In this document: positions 8,486 to 17,289 of the stretch, one piece after another
Layout of the letters: each line of letters starts with the position of its first letter
How positions within the stretch are numbered: the first letter of the stretch is position 1
Source: Marinisporobacter balticus
GTDB lineage: Bacteria; Bacillota; Clostridia; Peptostreptococcales; Thermotaleaceae
Length of the DNA stretch: 64,000 nucleotides
Assembly: GCF_004345705.1 (NCBI RefSeq)
Contig: NZ_SLWV01000007.1
Span: 73,696-137,695, forward strand
Direction: 5' to 3'
Made by a program: the position numbers and the translations under genes
Notes under the pieces: model-generated
Told to the model about the DNA's origin: nothing
Databases searched by the model: none
The model's input: the letters and a program-made list of their open reading frames with translations, nothing else

Positions 8486-8523
8486 TATACTAGTATATTA
8501 ACATAGTTCTTTCTTTTGTTCAA
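8486..8523 (-). promoter_or_regulatory. Promoter with overlapping palindromic operator for dctP-uxuB
   Basis: Minus-strand TTGAAC (8518-8523), a 17-bp spacer and TAATAT (8495-8500) form a sigma-A promoter. The palindrome TATACTAGTATA (8486-8497) overlaps the -10 box and shares GTATACTA with the palindrome near gntR, so it is a likely repressor site. Confidence 0.55.
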
Positions 8524-8744
8524 CCTTTTTTTATTTTTATAAAATGTAATAAATACTATTCAAAATGTGATAGTTATTTCTATAATTGTATTTCTAAGAT
8601 TCTCTATATTGATGAATTTTCTAGAAAAATGTTAATACGTGAAATATCATTATGTTATAATTGACATACACAAATACTTATTTTTTATTTAGTGGAACTT
8701 TTATTTTTCTTAATACTTCTTTATACAGCAGGAGGAATGATACT

Positions 8745-8936
8745 ATGCAAATCAAGAAAGATATAAAAGACGTAATAATTACAGTATCTATACTCGCTTT
8801 GGTTATATATTTTGTGAAAATTCATATACTCCCTCTAAGACCTACAGTAATCATTTTCTCGACTAGTTTTATACTACATCTGTTTGTGTATATACTAAAG
8901 AAAACGAAAAAAAAAATAGACTTCCCAAAGAACTGA
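8745..8936 (+). CDS. Small two-helix membrane protein, unknown
   Basis: A 63-residue protein starting MQIKKDIKDVIITVSILALV, with two hydrophobic segments (about residues 10-26 and 35-52) and a lysine-rich C-terminus. The ATG at 8745 is preceded by a perfect AGGAGG at ideal distance. The frame extends further upstream but without another binding site. It stands alone on the plus strand between the leftward dctP and lysO genes. I do not recognise the family. The ribosome binding site and coherent topology argue for a real gene. The rest of 8337-8744 holds the dctP promoter region and no other gene. Confidence 0.55.
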   Translation: MQIKKDIKDVIITVSILALVIYFVKIHILPLRPTVIIFSTSFILHLFVYILKKTKKKIDFPKN

Positions 8937-8993
8937 GAAGCTATCTATAACAAATACAAAACCATACAATTATCACAAAGTACTTTACCCCTT

Positions 8994-9950
8994 CTATAAA
9001 AATATTCTGTATAAAAAAGGCAGAATGAACGGTACTGCAAAGGTTAAAATAGTTCCAGTAATAAGTGCAACCAGCCCTAATTCAGCACCTACAAATTTTG
9101 TTACTGGTGCCAGCATCGTGTCCATATTTCCAGCAGCTCCGCCAGCAATTGGACTCCCTTTGCTAATTTGAATCAGTAAAGGAATCATTAACACAGTAAA
9201 AAATTCTCTCATAACATTTACAATAAAACCATATGTACCTGCTTCAATCCCATATACACTTGTCATAAATGCCCCAGTTATACTATAGTAGCTCATTCCA
9301 CTGACAGATGTAACAGAAATAGCATAAGGTATTTCCAAAAGCATTCCTCCAATGACTCCCGCTAAAACACTCCCTAGAAAAATAGCAATAGCAAGAAAGA
9401 TGATTTTCCAACCCAACATTTTTACATATCGAAATACGTTCTTATTCATTCCTAAGCTTATTCCAACACCAATGTAGAGTGCAATTAGCAAAAATGTCAA
9501 AGCAATGGATAAACCGTCAGAACTGGTTTTCGGCAAAATAAAAAATCCTACTACAATCCCCAGCATGATACTACCCGGCATAATCCAAACTAAATGAGAT
9601 GTTTTTTGATTTTCTTGTTCCGAAAGATCCACTTCATTCCTTATATTCAATTGATCTGAAAATAATTTATTTTGCATTTTTTCAAGTGGCAAAATTGTCT
9701 TTTCCACCAGAAAAACAAAAAGTATACTACAGGTTATCGCTAGCAATGCTAATACCGCACAATTAAATCCTACCATACCCAGTTTTGCCATAACCTGCGG
9801 ATTAATGCCAATCGAAGCACCGATCACCAACATCAGCAGTACCAATGTGACAGTTATAGCCTGATCCACTAGTACCAAGAAATAGGCTGATAATTTTTGA
9901 ATGCCTATAATAAACCCAATCGCTAAACAAATAAAAGGAAGCCAAGTCAA
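8994..9950 (-). CDS. lysO: LysO-family lysine exporter (DUF340)
   Basis: A 318-residue membrane protein with about eight helices in two hydrophobic blocks, separated by a charged loop near residues 90-120. The second block carries the LysO signatures GVGISLGMN, VSGMSYYSITGAFMTSV and NVMREFFTVLMIP. The family exports L-lysine and protects cells from toxic lysine or analogues. It starts with TTG at 9950, supported by TAAGGAGGAG at the right distance. It lies 18 bp after the DUF3999 gene, so it is probably the last gene of the DUF2339-DUF3999 transcript. No lysine riboswitch was seen. Confidence 0.85.
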   Translation of the reverse strand: MTWLPFICLAIGFIIGIQKLSAYFLVLVDQAITVTLVLLMLVIGASIGINPQVMAKLGMVGFNCAVLALLAITCSILFVFLVEKTILPLEKMQNKLFSDQLNIRNEVDLSEQENQKTSHLVWIMPGSIMLGIVVGFFILPKTSSDGLSIALTFLLIALYIGVGISLGMNKNVFRYVKMLGWKIIFLAIAIFLGSVLAGVIGGMLLEIPYAISVTSVSGMSYYSITGAFMTSVYGIEAGTYGFIVNVMREFFTVLMIPLLIQISKGSPIAGGAAGNMDTMLAPVTKFVGAELGLVALITGTILTFAVPFILPFLYRIFL

Positions 9951-9968
9951 AAAAATCTCCTCCTTATT

Positions 9969-11219
9969 TTACTCTACATCCTTAAATCCAGATTTTTTTA
10001 TAATCAATAAAATCATGCCTATAGAGATCATAATGATCATTATATTTAACATCCACTTATAATTTATTTTTTTTTGTTCATCCGTAGCCTTATTTTGTTG
10101 TTGATATAATGTAGATAGTTTACAAATTTCTTGCTCTTCTTTTTCTATATAGTTTTTATAGCTTTCTATATCATAATCAGGTCTTGTTGCTAATTTGTTA
10201 TTAAATAAAATTTTATATTTCCCTTTTGTTCCTTTAAAAACAACTTTATCTGTATAATAACGAATGGCTATATCTTCTATATTTATAGGCTTATTGTCTT
10301 GATTATGAATTTGTATTTTCAGGGTATCTAGTATGTTCGTTGGTTCATCTATATGGATATTATTTTCTTCAATATGAAAGTTTTTAAGGCTTATTTGATA
10401 AATCTCCCCATTACCAAACATTCTAAATTCTCCATCCTTATCCCTATAAGAAATTGTATAGTCTCTTTTATAATCATCTTCGCTATTTATTTTTATATTG
10501 TTTATTTTTAGCCGATCTTTATTCTCTATAAGGATCGTTGTATTTCTTCCTTCTAACGCCTCCTTAAAGTCTACATTTTCTTCCTTTTGATAGCTCTCAT
10601 AGATAACTTTTTTCTGATCAAATACTAAATTTAATGCTTTTATATTTGTGTTTTCTATATCATTTAAAAACACGATTCTATAATAATCATACTTATAACT
10701 TTCATCTAGACTAATATTTAATTTTTCTGCTGTATCTGTTCTATATAGATAGTCATTTTTTATGAAATCCCACTTTTTATCATCATGTCCCCCATACACC
10801 GTTACATTTTTCATGAAACGTGCTTGATTGATATCAAAGGTCAATTGATTTCCTAATAGATCCTCATGTTCTTTTAGTGGGATGATTTTAAAATCTGTAT
10901 ATTGGTTGTTTTCCTTGATAAAGGATAATATTTCATTTGACTGATACTTTATCTTTATTTCTTCCTTTTGGGATAAATATTCATTATATATATAGTAAGG
11001 TATAAATTCGTTCTTTTCGTTGCTGATCCGAATATCGCCTAAATCGTTTTTAGCATGCCTATAAATTTCTTTGTCTAAGAAAAATGTCTTGTATTCACTT
11101 TTATCATTGGCATCTATTTCCTTATAATATCTCCATCCTTCAACATCTGTTTGCGCAAAAGATACGCTATGCAAAAATAAGGAAATGATCATTGTAAAGA
11201 ATATCCCATATTTTTTCAT
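9969..11219 (-). CDS. Secreted, membrane-anchored DUF3999-like protein
   Basis: A 416-residue protein with a signal peptide at residues 1-23 (cleavage near SFAQ), a long beta-rich extracytoplasmic region and one C-terminal membrane helix near residues 390-408. This architecture and its place directly after DUF2339 match DUF3999 proteins, a recurrent pair of unknown function thought to act at the cell envelope. The central part has acidic repeats such as INSEDDYKRDYTISYRD but no enzyme motif. The ATG at 11219 is 2 bp past the DUF2339 stop, and its ribosome binding site lies in that gene, so translation is coupled. Confidence 0.72.
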   Translation of the reverse strand: MKKYGIFFTMIISLFLHSVSFAQTDVEGWRYYKEIDANDKSEYKTFFLDKEIYRHAKNDLGDIRISNEKNEFIPYYIYNEYLSQKEEIKIKYQSNEILSFIKENNQYTDFKIIPLKEHEDLLGNQLTFDINQARFMKNVTVYGGHDDKKWDFIKNDYLYRTDTAEKLNISLDESYKYDYYRIVFLNDIENTNIKALNLVFDQKKVIYESYQKEENVDFKEALEGRNTTILIENKDRLKINNIKINSEDDYKRDYTISYRDKDGEFRMFGNGEIYQISLKNFHIEENNIHIDEPTNILDTLKIQIHNQDNKPINIEDIAIRYYTDKVVFKGTKGKYKILFNNKLATRPDYDIESYKNYIEKEEQEICKLSTLYQQQNKATDEQKKINYKWMLNIMIIMISIGMILLIIKKSGFKDVE

Positions 11220-11221
11220 AT

Positions 11222-13714
11222 TTATTCCACTCCATTTCCGTCTATATTGGCTTTCAGCTTATGATAGATATACGATATGCCGATTAATACGAGTCCAAAG
11301 CAAAAGTATGCGATGATTTTCCCTCCCGTATTTAAAAATGCCAAATCAAATATAAATAGTTTTCCAGTGGATAAGATAGACAATCCTAATCCAAGTCTTC
11401 TTAGATTTGCAAATCGCCTCTTAAAACCATAGAAGATATAAACAAATGACATGATGATAAATAATATACTTATAATCAAGTTTATATTGTTTAGGTCAAA
11501 TTGATTTAAAAGAAATATTGTGCTAACCCCTAAAAAGTAGATAGCCATCACTACAGGGTAAAGCTCTATGCTTAATGCTTTTTCTTTTATAATTTTTAGT
11601 GTGATATCCTTTACGCTAAAGAGTACCATTAGATTGTAAAATACTAAAATGGTAATTTGTATGTTTGTATCATTTGAAATAACATACGCTGCGCCTCCAT
11701 AGTTTAGAATCATCATGAAACCCATGAAATCCACGAGAATATAAAAGAGCATAGATATCTTTGTTACAACATGATCTTGTATGATCTTTATTCTCCCAAT
11801 CCCATAAGCAAATACAGCTGTGATAAGTGCAATACTGATTAATAAGTAAAAATCATCTCTTCTATTTATATGATCATCAAAATAAATAACCACCATTCTT
11901 ATGGTATAAATCCAGCTACTGAATATCGTAAAATATTTATAATATGTAAGCATTTTCCCTTTTTTTGTATATTTAAATAATGGATTTTCATATAAATCCT
12001 TTGCATATAAAGAAAATACATAGATGATCCCTACTGTAATACAAGAGTATTTTAATATAAAATAATCCGTATAGCTATAATCCATAAAATCTATCATGAC
12101 AAAGGTTAACGTACAAAGGCCTAGTATAATCCATCCTCCAAGCTCCATTTTTTGAGCTTTGATTTTTACCCCATAATAAATGATGCCGATAGCTTCTATC
12201 AACCAACCGAGTGCTGCCCACTCAACGCCAAATTGAAAAGGAATCATCAAAATACTAAAGGTCATTGCGGTTATATAAAACAATCCTTGGGTATGCTGTT
12301 CTTGGGATGCACTTTTTTTAATAAATTGACCGAGCCCCAAGTATATAATAGCATATGTAAGTGCTAATAAGCCTTCGTACTGCTCATATCCATACTTTTC
12401 AAACAATCCATATACAAGTAAACAATTAATCACCGTATTGAGCGTTAATAATACAATATCTACAATTCTCAAGTGTATTTTTTCACGAATCGGATAAATA
12501 AGCGTAATCGCCATATACATAATAAATGTTAATATCGCATATAGGATGCTTATTATTTCATTATTTGATTTGGTGATTAAATAAATAAGGCAAGGTATAT
12601 TGAGTAAAAAGCTTAAATAATTGATATAGATCCATCTTCTGTCTATTGAAAGGGTTAATAAAAGTCCATTTAAAACAATGAGATATCCCATAGCCATATA
12701 CACAGCCGTATCTGATAATCCTTCAAAAAACACATAGCTAAAAAACGGAAGATACCCGCCTATAAGAGATATAGCACATATGGTCATAGACTTATATCTT
12801 TGGGATAGTACAATGGCTACACCCGTTATGATAATGGATACAATGATACTTGTTGACATGTTTAATATATTTAGCATAAAGTAGCTACTAAACACAGAAA
12901 GGTATAGTACACCGATTCCTCCACCCGTAAGGCCTATCGCAAATAGATTTTTATCTTTTCTATTAAACCACTCACCAGCACCTAAAAATACGCTCCCTAA
13001 TAAAAAGCCTGCCATCCCCTTCATATAGTCATTAAACCATGTTGAATAGGTATATTTCATCCCCGTAGCAACCCCGAGTAAGACTAAAATGACCCCCACC
13101 TTGTTCATCCAACTAAGCCCAATCTTTACTTCTATATCATTGTACTTTTTCTTTTTTTGTATCACTCCATCACTCACATCTTGTGCCTTGAGTGTATCAT
13201 ATTCTTTCTTTATTTCTTCCATGATATTTTCTTTTTGAAGCGCGAGCTGTTCCTTTCTTATTTTTATTTTTTCAGTGAGGTTCGACTGCAGATGGTCTAT
13301 GCTTCTTAAAATTTCATTTTTCTCCTCACCTAGCTCTTTTTTTGCAATGGTTCTCATTTGATCTATTTTATTTTTAGCCGTTTTTTCCAACAACTTTAAC
13401 TTGTTTATATGCTTATTGTTTTCATCTTGAAAGTATAATTCGATTTTCTTTTTAGATCCATTTAAAATGGCATTCTTTTCATGGATCAACTGTTCCTTTA
13501 AAGAAATTTTCAAAGTCCTATTTTCTTCTATTACTTTCCTTTGTTTTATTTTAATGGTTTCTATTTCCTTTTTAGAATGTTCTATTTCTTTTTTCAGTGA
13601 AATATTTTCATTGATTGCATCATCCATATTCAACTCTGTTATCATCTCTTCATACTGCTTTACAATCTCCTTTTGATTTTTCAAAAGGCTATTTATTTTA
13701 TCCTTCGTCTCCAT
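11222..13714 (-). CDS. DUF2339 polytopic membrane protein with N-terminal coiled coil
   Basis: An 830-residue protein. Residues 1-185 are highly charged and heptad-rich (Glu/Lys/Ile), predicted as a long coiled coil. From about residue 195 to the end it has more than 20 hydrophobic helices, including the DUF2339 entry motif IGLSWMNKVGVILVLLGVAT. The role is unknown; the partner is the downstream DUF3999 gene. The long cytoplasmic coiled coil suggests scaffolding or self-association, an inference. The ATG at 13714 follows AGAGGAGTTG. No promoter was identified in the short gap to the AI-2E-family gene upstream. Confidence 0.8.
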   Translation of the reverse strand: METKDKINSLLKNQKEIVKQYEEMITELNMDDAINENISLKKEIEHSKKEIETIKIKQRKVIEENRTLKISLKEQLIHEKNAILNGSKKKIELYFQDENNKHINKLKLLEKTAKNKIDQMRTIAKKELGEEKNEILRSIDHLQSNLTEKIKIRKEQLALQKENIMEEIKKEYDTLKAQDVSDGVIQKKKKYNDIEVKIGLSWMNKVGVILVLLGVATGMKYTYSTWFNDYMKGMAGFLLGSVFLGAGEWFNRKDKNLFAIGLTGGGIGVLYLSVFSSYFMLNILNMSTSIIVSIIITGVAIVLSQRYKSMTICAISLIGGYLPFFSYVFFEGLSDTAVYMAMGYLIVLNGLLLTLSIDRRWIYINYLSFLLNIPCLIYLITKSNNEIISILYAILTFIMYMAITLIYPIREKIHLRIVDIVLLTLNTVINCLLVYGLFEKYGYEQYEGLLALTYAIIYLGLGQFIKKSASQEQHTQGLFYITAMTFSILMIPFQFGVEWAALGWLIEAIGIIYYGVKIKAQKMELGGWIILGLCTLTFVMIDFMDYSYTDYFILKYSCITVGIIYVFSLYAKDLYENPLFKYTKKGKMLTYYKYFTIFSSWIYTIRMVVIYFDDHINRRDDFYLLISIALITAVFAYGIGRIKIIQDHVVTKISMLFYILVDFMGFMMILNYGGAAYVISNDTNIQITILVFYNLMVLFSVKDITLKIIKEKALSIELYPVVMAIYFLGVSTIFLLNQFDLNNINLIISILFIIMSFVYIFYGFKRRFANLRRLGLGLSILSTGKLFIFDLAFLNTGGKIIAYFCFGLVLIGISYIYHKLKANIDGNGVE

Positions 13715-13777
13715 CTATTCAACTCCTCTATGCCATTTTATCATAAAGCTACAAGTTTATGGTAAATCAATAAATTT

Positions 13778-14884
13778 TTAAGTATTTTGTCTCATGTTTG
13801 CATCCTGTTTTTCAATAAAATAATCCACATAAATCTTTATTACTGCCATTATGGGAATGCCTAAAATCATTCCAGTAATCCCTAAAAATCCACCCCCCAT
13901 AGTCACTGATAATATTGCTAAGAAAGGATTCATTCCAACTTTTCCCCCAGTAAGTTTTGGATCTAGATACCATCCGTCAAATTGCTGAAGTAAAATCAAA
14001 AATACTAAGATCCAAATAGCATTTATGGGGCTGTAAAACAAATTAATAACAAACACAACCGTCATTCCTATAAAAGGTCCAAAATAAGGGATCATATTTG
14101 TAATACCTACGATCATCGATAGTAATAATTTATATTTTGAGTGAAGCATAGAAATTCCTATAAAAGCCATTACAGCAATGATTGTTGAATCTAAAGCCTT
14201 CGCACCTATATAAATCCCAATCATCCGATGCAGCGTTTTACCAAAGTTTAAAAACCGATCTCCATTTTTTTTCTTTAATAAGATATAAACAATCTTTTTT
14301 CCAAATTCAATAAATTTCTCTTTATCATGCAATACATATATAGATATGATAAAACTAAATAATATACTTAAGAATGAAGTAGTCAATGCGATTGTCCCTG
14401 TTAGTATTGTATCAAAAGATGTCATGAATAGATTGCTTAATTTAGGTATGTAAGATTTCATATCATTTTGTAAACCATTTGATAAATCTACATTTGTAAA
14501 TATTTTATTCTTTACTACCGTTTGATTTATCCATTTCTGTGCTGTTTTAGAAAAATCAGGCATACTTTTAAAAAGTTCTACTATGTTACTCGTTATTCTT
14601 GGTAATACAAAACTTGTAAAAATAACTAAGATTCCAATGATCCCTATATATGTAATCAGTATACTACGTCCTCTTTTCAACTTAAATCTTCCTTCTAAGA
14701 ATACTACGATCGGGTTTAAAATATAAGCAACGATAAAGGATAAAACAAATGGATATAGCATACCCATAAACTTATTTATTTTGGGTAAAAAAAACTCAAA
14801 ATGGTCAATGAATTTTATTCCTATATATGAAATAATTACAGCAATGATCATATTAAAATAGTGAATCTTTTTATTTAACTTCAA
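13778..14884 (-). CDS. AI-2E family transporter (YtvI/YdbI-type permease)
   Basis: A 368-residue membrane protein with about eight helices. Typical features are the N-terminal helix pair with LSFIVAYILNPIVVFLE, a central soluble stretch (residues 90-145), and the C-terminal PYFGPFIG and DGWYLDPKLTGGKVGMNPF motifs. The family includes AI-2 exporters and sodium/proton antiporters, so the substrate cannot be assigned. Translation starts with TTG at 14884, directed by AAAGGAGGAAG. The start overlaps the end of a possible 51-codon membrane micro-ORF. Confidence 0.88.
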   Translation of the reverse strand: MKLNKKIHYFNMIIAVIISYIGIKFIDHFEFFLPKINKFMGMLYPFVLSFIVAYILNPIVVFLEGRFKLKRGRSILITYIGIIGILVIFTSFVLPRITSNIVELFKSMPDFSKTAQKWINQTVVKNKIFTNVDLSNGLQNDMKSYIPKLSNLFMTSFDTILTGTIALTTSFLSILFSFIISIYVLHDKEKFIEFGKKIVYILLKKKNGDRFLNFGKTLHRMIGIYIGAKALDSTIIAVMAFIGISMLHSKYKLLLSMIVGITNMIPYFGPFIGMTVVFVINLFYSPINAIWILVFLILLQQFDGWYLDPKLTGGKVGMNPFLAILSVTMGGGFLGITGMILGIPIMAVIKIYVDYFIEKQDANMRQNT

Positions 14885-15026
14885 ATTTTCTTCCTCCTTT
14901 TATTCCCTCATAGAAATAATATCCCCATAGGAATATAGATGTAATTCCTCCAATAACATAGGCTCCAATCAAACCTTTAAAAATTTTTTTAGAATGATCT
15001 GTAAGCCTACAAAATATATAATCCAT
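14871..15026 (-). CDS. Possible 51-residue single-helix micro-protein
   Basis: An ATG at 15026 opens a 51-codon frame reading MDYIFCRLTDHSKKIFKGLI and continuing through one hydrophobic helix (about residues 18-40) to a Lys-rich end. Its stop overlaps the TTG start of the AI-2E-family gene by 14 nt, the geometry of coupled genes. Against it, no Shine-Dalgarno sequence lies at a useful distance, and there is an in-frame stop nine bases upstream of the ATG. It could be real but poorly translated, or chance. Confidence 0.3.
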   Translation of the reverse strand: MDYIFCRLTDHSKKIFKGLIGAYVIGGITSIFLWGYYFYEGIKGGRKFEVK

Positions 15027-15068
15027 TGATTTTTTTCAATAGTCATTTGAATAATTTCATCCTCTTTG

Positions 15069-15113
15069 AATAGTTGAATAGAACCTGAGTATTTCAGGTT
15101 CTATTCAACTATT
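15069..15113 (-). other. Perfect 20-bp hairpin across the GDYXXLXY stop codon
   Basis: Arms 15069-15088 and 15094-15113 are perfectly complementary over 20 bp around a 5-nt loop. The TAG stop at 15101-15103 lies inside one arm, and no T-run follows on either strand. It is longer than an ordinary terminator stem; it could stabilise the 3' end or act as a weak terminator. Confidence 0.65.
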
Positions 15114-15679
15114 TCCTTTAACAAGGAGTATCCCTTATATACTTTTACCTTCACAAAAACTTCTCCATTTCTTGCCTTCTTTTCTAGTTCATCTCCTGTA
15201 TTTTCAGATACAAAATATTTATCTAGTGTATAGTCTACATTGATTCCTCGTACATTGCTATTTTTATATTCTTTATTCTCATCCCAAAGAGCATACTTAT
15301 ATTTAGCTACAAGAAATATCCCTTCTTTTGGTTTTATTAAAGTTACGCCATCTACTTCATGAAATTTTCTATTTTTCTTTAAACGTACATATAATTTCTT
15401 TCCCTCTAAATTTTTAAAAATATTGTATTCCTCTTGATCCTTTAACTTTAATATTTCATTATCTAATTGCTCTAAAGAAATGTCATTGATTTCATAATGA
15501 AGCTGTACATAATCTCCTCTAAATAAATCTCTTGGATCAAAGGGTTTGGTTTTAATGAGTATTTCTTCTCCTTGCAAGTCCGTCATCATAGGTTGTATGG
15601 TCATGGCAAATAATATGAAAAATAGTATTAAAAATGATACTAAATATTTAAATCCTCTTTTCTTAATTAGTTTTTTCAT
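15101..15679 (-). CDS. GDYXXLXY domain protein
   Basis: A 192-residue protein with one N-terminal membrane helix (residues 11-30) and an extracytoplasmic domain holding the family signature GDYVQLHYEI near residues 55-64, preceded by KTKPFDPRDLFR. The family is uncharacterised but is almost always encoded beside DUF2157/DUF4401 membrane proteins, as here. Its ATG at 15679 lies within the DUF2157 gene (17-bp overlap) with GGAGG in front. The gene ends inside a perfect 20-bp hairpin. Confidence 0.88.
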   Translation of the reverse strand: MKKLIKKRGFKYLVSFLILFFILFAMTIQPMMTDLQGEEILIKTKPFDPRDLFRGDYVQLHYEINDISLEQLDNEILKLKDQEEYNIFKNLEGKKLYVRLKKNRKFHEVDGVTLIKPKEGIFLVAKYKYALWDENKEYKNSNVRGINVDYTLDKYFVSENTGDELEKKARNGEVFVKVKVYKGYSLLKEIVE

Positions 15680-16745
15680 CTAAAATTCCTCCACGATTTT
15701 TTCTAATTCTTTCAAAATAATGACCAAAACCTAAAAGAATCAATCCCCCAAATATAAAAAACATTGATTTAGGCATAAAATCATATAGCGTATCAAAATA
15801 ATATCTCAAAATCAAAGCACAAGTAAAGAACAGTGGTGTTAAAAGACTTTTTCTCACTAAGTTCAATAAATAAATAAGTAGCAATACACCAAAGGCAATA
15901 GATACAGTATTCCCATTCTCAATAAATGGTAAATCCTCCCAAATATGTTTTGAAGTTAATATAAGACCACTTATTCCAAATACAATCATCCCTTGAAGTT
16001 TGAATATATCTATATTTAATTTATGATTCATAATATACATGCCAAATCCTATTAGAAAAAAGCTCATTCCAATATAGATAGGATCTACATGCATATAGTT
16101 TAGGAAATATAATATAAAATTTAATGCGACTAGATTATTACAGAAGGTTATCCCCTTAGAAAAATCAAAATATTTATTTCCAATATAGAAAATAAAAATA
16201 AAGATCAAGGAATAAGTAATTATATTTTCATCAAAACTTCCGTTAATATATACTACGGATAATACATGAGCAAAAACAAATAATATTTTTTCTCTTAATA
16301 TAAGACTCATGGCCAATACCCCTATTGCCCATAACAGGAACGCCCCTGTAAATTCTCCACCATAATGAAAGATCTGACCCATTAAAAAAATTCCTGCCCC
16401 ATAAATGAGAGCACTTAAGTACAATAATGCTTTTGATGTCTTTGGATAGGTCTTCTCTAGTTTAAAAGATGTAAATATAGATATTCCTAATGATCCTAAA
16501 ATACTCATTACCTTTAAAATTTTTCCCATATAGTCCCAATTACTTGCCACAAAGCTTAAAATTCCAAGTCCTATTAATAACGACCCTATGGTTACCAAAA
16601 CTCTTATGAAATTCAACCCTGACCCTTCTTCATAAAAGGTCATGATATCATCTAATTGATTTTGCGTGATGAGCCCTCGATCTCTTTGATGATTTAATTC
16701 TGTTACTAGGAATTTATAATGGGATTTATTCAATATCTTCTTCAT
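15663..16745 (-). CDS. DUF2157 membrane protein
   Basis: A 360-residue protein. An N-terminal cytoplasmic domain of about 45 residues (HYKFLVTELNHQRDRGLITQ) precedes about ten membrane helices. A short helix-rich soluble start followed by FIRVLVTIGSLLIGLGILSF is diagnostic of DUF2157. It overlaps the XRE gene upstream by 20 bp and the GDYXXLXY gene downstream by 17 bp, so all three are made from one coupled message. The ATG at 16745 has AGGAGGTAAA in front. No enzymatic motif is present; the function is unknown. Confidence 0.88.
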   Translation of the reverse strand: MKKILNKSHYKFLVTELNHQRDRGLITQNQLDDIMTFYEEGSGLNFIRVLVTIGSLLIGLGILSFVASNWDYMGKILKVMSILGSLGISIFTSFKLEKTYPKTSKALLYLSALIYGAGIFLMGQIFHYGGEFTGAFLLWAIGVLAMSLILREKILFVFAHVLSVVYINGSFDENIITYSLIFIFIFYIGNKYFDFSKGITFCNNLVALNFILYFLNYMHVDPIYIGMSFFLIGFGMYIMNHKLNIDIFKLQGMIVFGISGLILTSKHIWEDLPFIENGNTVSIAFGVLLLIYLLNLVRKSLLTPLFFTCALILRYYFDTLYDFMPKSMFFIFGGLILLGFGHYFERIRKNRGGILDEKTN

Positions 16746-17214
16746 TTTTTTTACCTCCTTCTAAAAGTAATTTGAATTTATCTAATATATAGTTTTTATC
16801 AAAAGAACTATACCATCGTCTATTGTTTCCATCAATGATTCGATAATGCGAACTAATACTATTCTTTTGAATTTTAAATTTCCATTGGGTATCTATATCC
16901 TTCCACCATACCATTCCTCCACCTGTTCGGTTTTTAGGTACAGCTATATTTTCAAATACTAAAGTTTCTACCAATTCTATAGGGTCTTCTCCTAAGGTCA
17001 TCTTGATTATTTCACTTTCCCGAAATAGCCCACATATTGCCATCACTAAGGTCCAAGAAGCAAGAGCCCTTTCTTTTTCTATTTGGATCAATGTCTTTTT
17101 AGAAATCCCTAAAATTTCTGCCATCTTATCTTGTGAAAAATTATATTCATTCCTAAGAAGTCTTAATTTTTTAGAAACAATATCTATTAATTCTTCTCGT
17201 GCTAAATCATTCAT
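16726..17214 (-). CDS. XRE-family regulator with C-terminal extension
   Basis: A 162-residue protein. Residues 8-60 form a Cro/C1-type HTH (LRNEYNFSQDKMAEILGISK). The C-terminal half, GGGMVWWKDIDTQWKFKIQK to the end, is rich in aromatic residues and not recognised, perhaps a sensory domain. The ATG at 17214 sits just after GGGGTGAGGG; an in-frame ATG at 17235 has no binding site. It is the first gene of the DUF2157-GDYXXLXY operon. A palindrome exactly over its promoter suggests that it represses itself. Confidence 0.85.
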   Translation of the reverse strand: MNDLAREELIDIVSKKLRLLRNEYNFSQDKMAEILGISKKTLIQIEKERALASWTLVMAICGLFRESEIIKMTLGEDPIELVETLVFENIAVPKNRTGGGMVWWKDIDTQWKFKIQKNSISSHYRIIDGNNRRWYSSFDKNYILDKFKLLLEGGKKNEEDIE

Positions 17215-17255
17215 ACCCTCACCCCAATCACACATACAGTTTTATTTTTTATTTG

Positions 17256-17289
17256 GTGTAATTTTACACTAAACATATGGTTTTTGCAA
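17256..17289 (-). promoter_or_regulatory. Promoter and overlapping operator of the XRE-DUF2157 operon
   Basis: Minus-strand TTGCAA (17284-17289), a 17-bp spacer and TAAAAT (17261-17266). The inverted repeat GTGTAA-TT-TTACAC (17256-17269) is centred on the -10 box, the expected layout for autorepression by the XRE protein. Confidence 0.6.
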
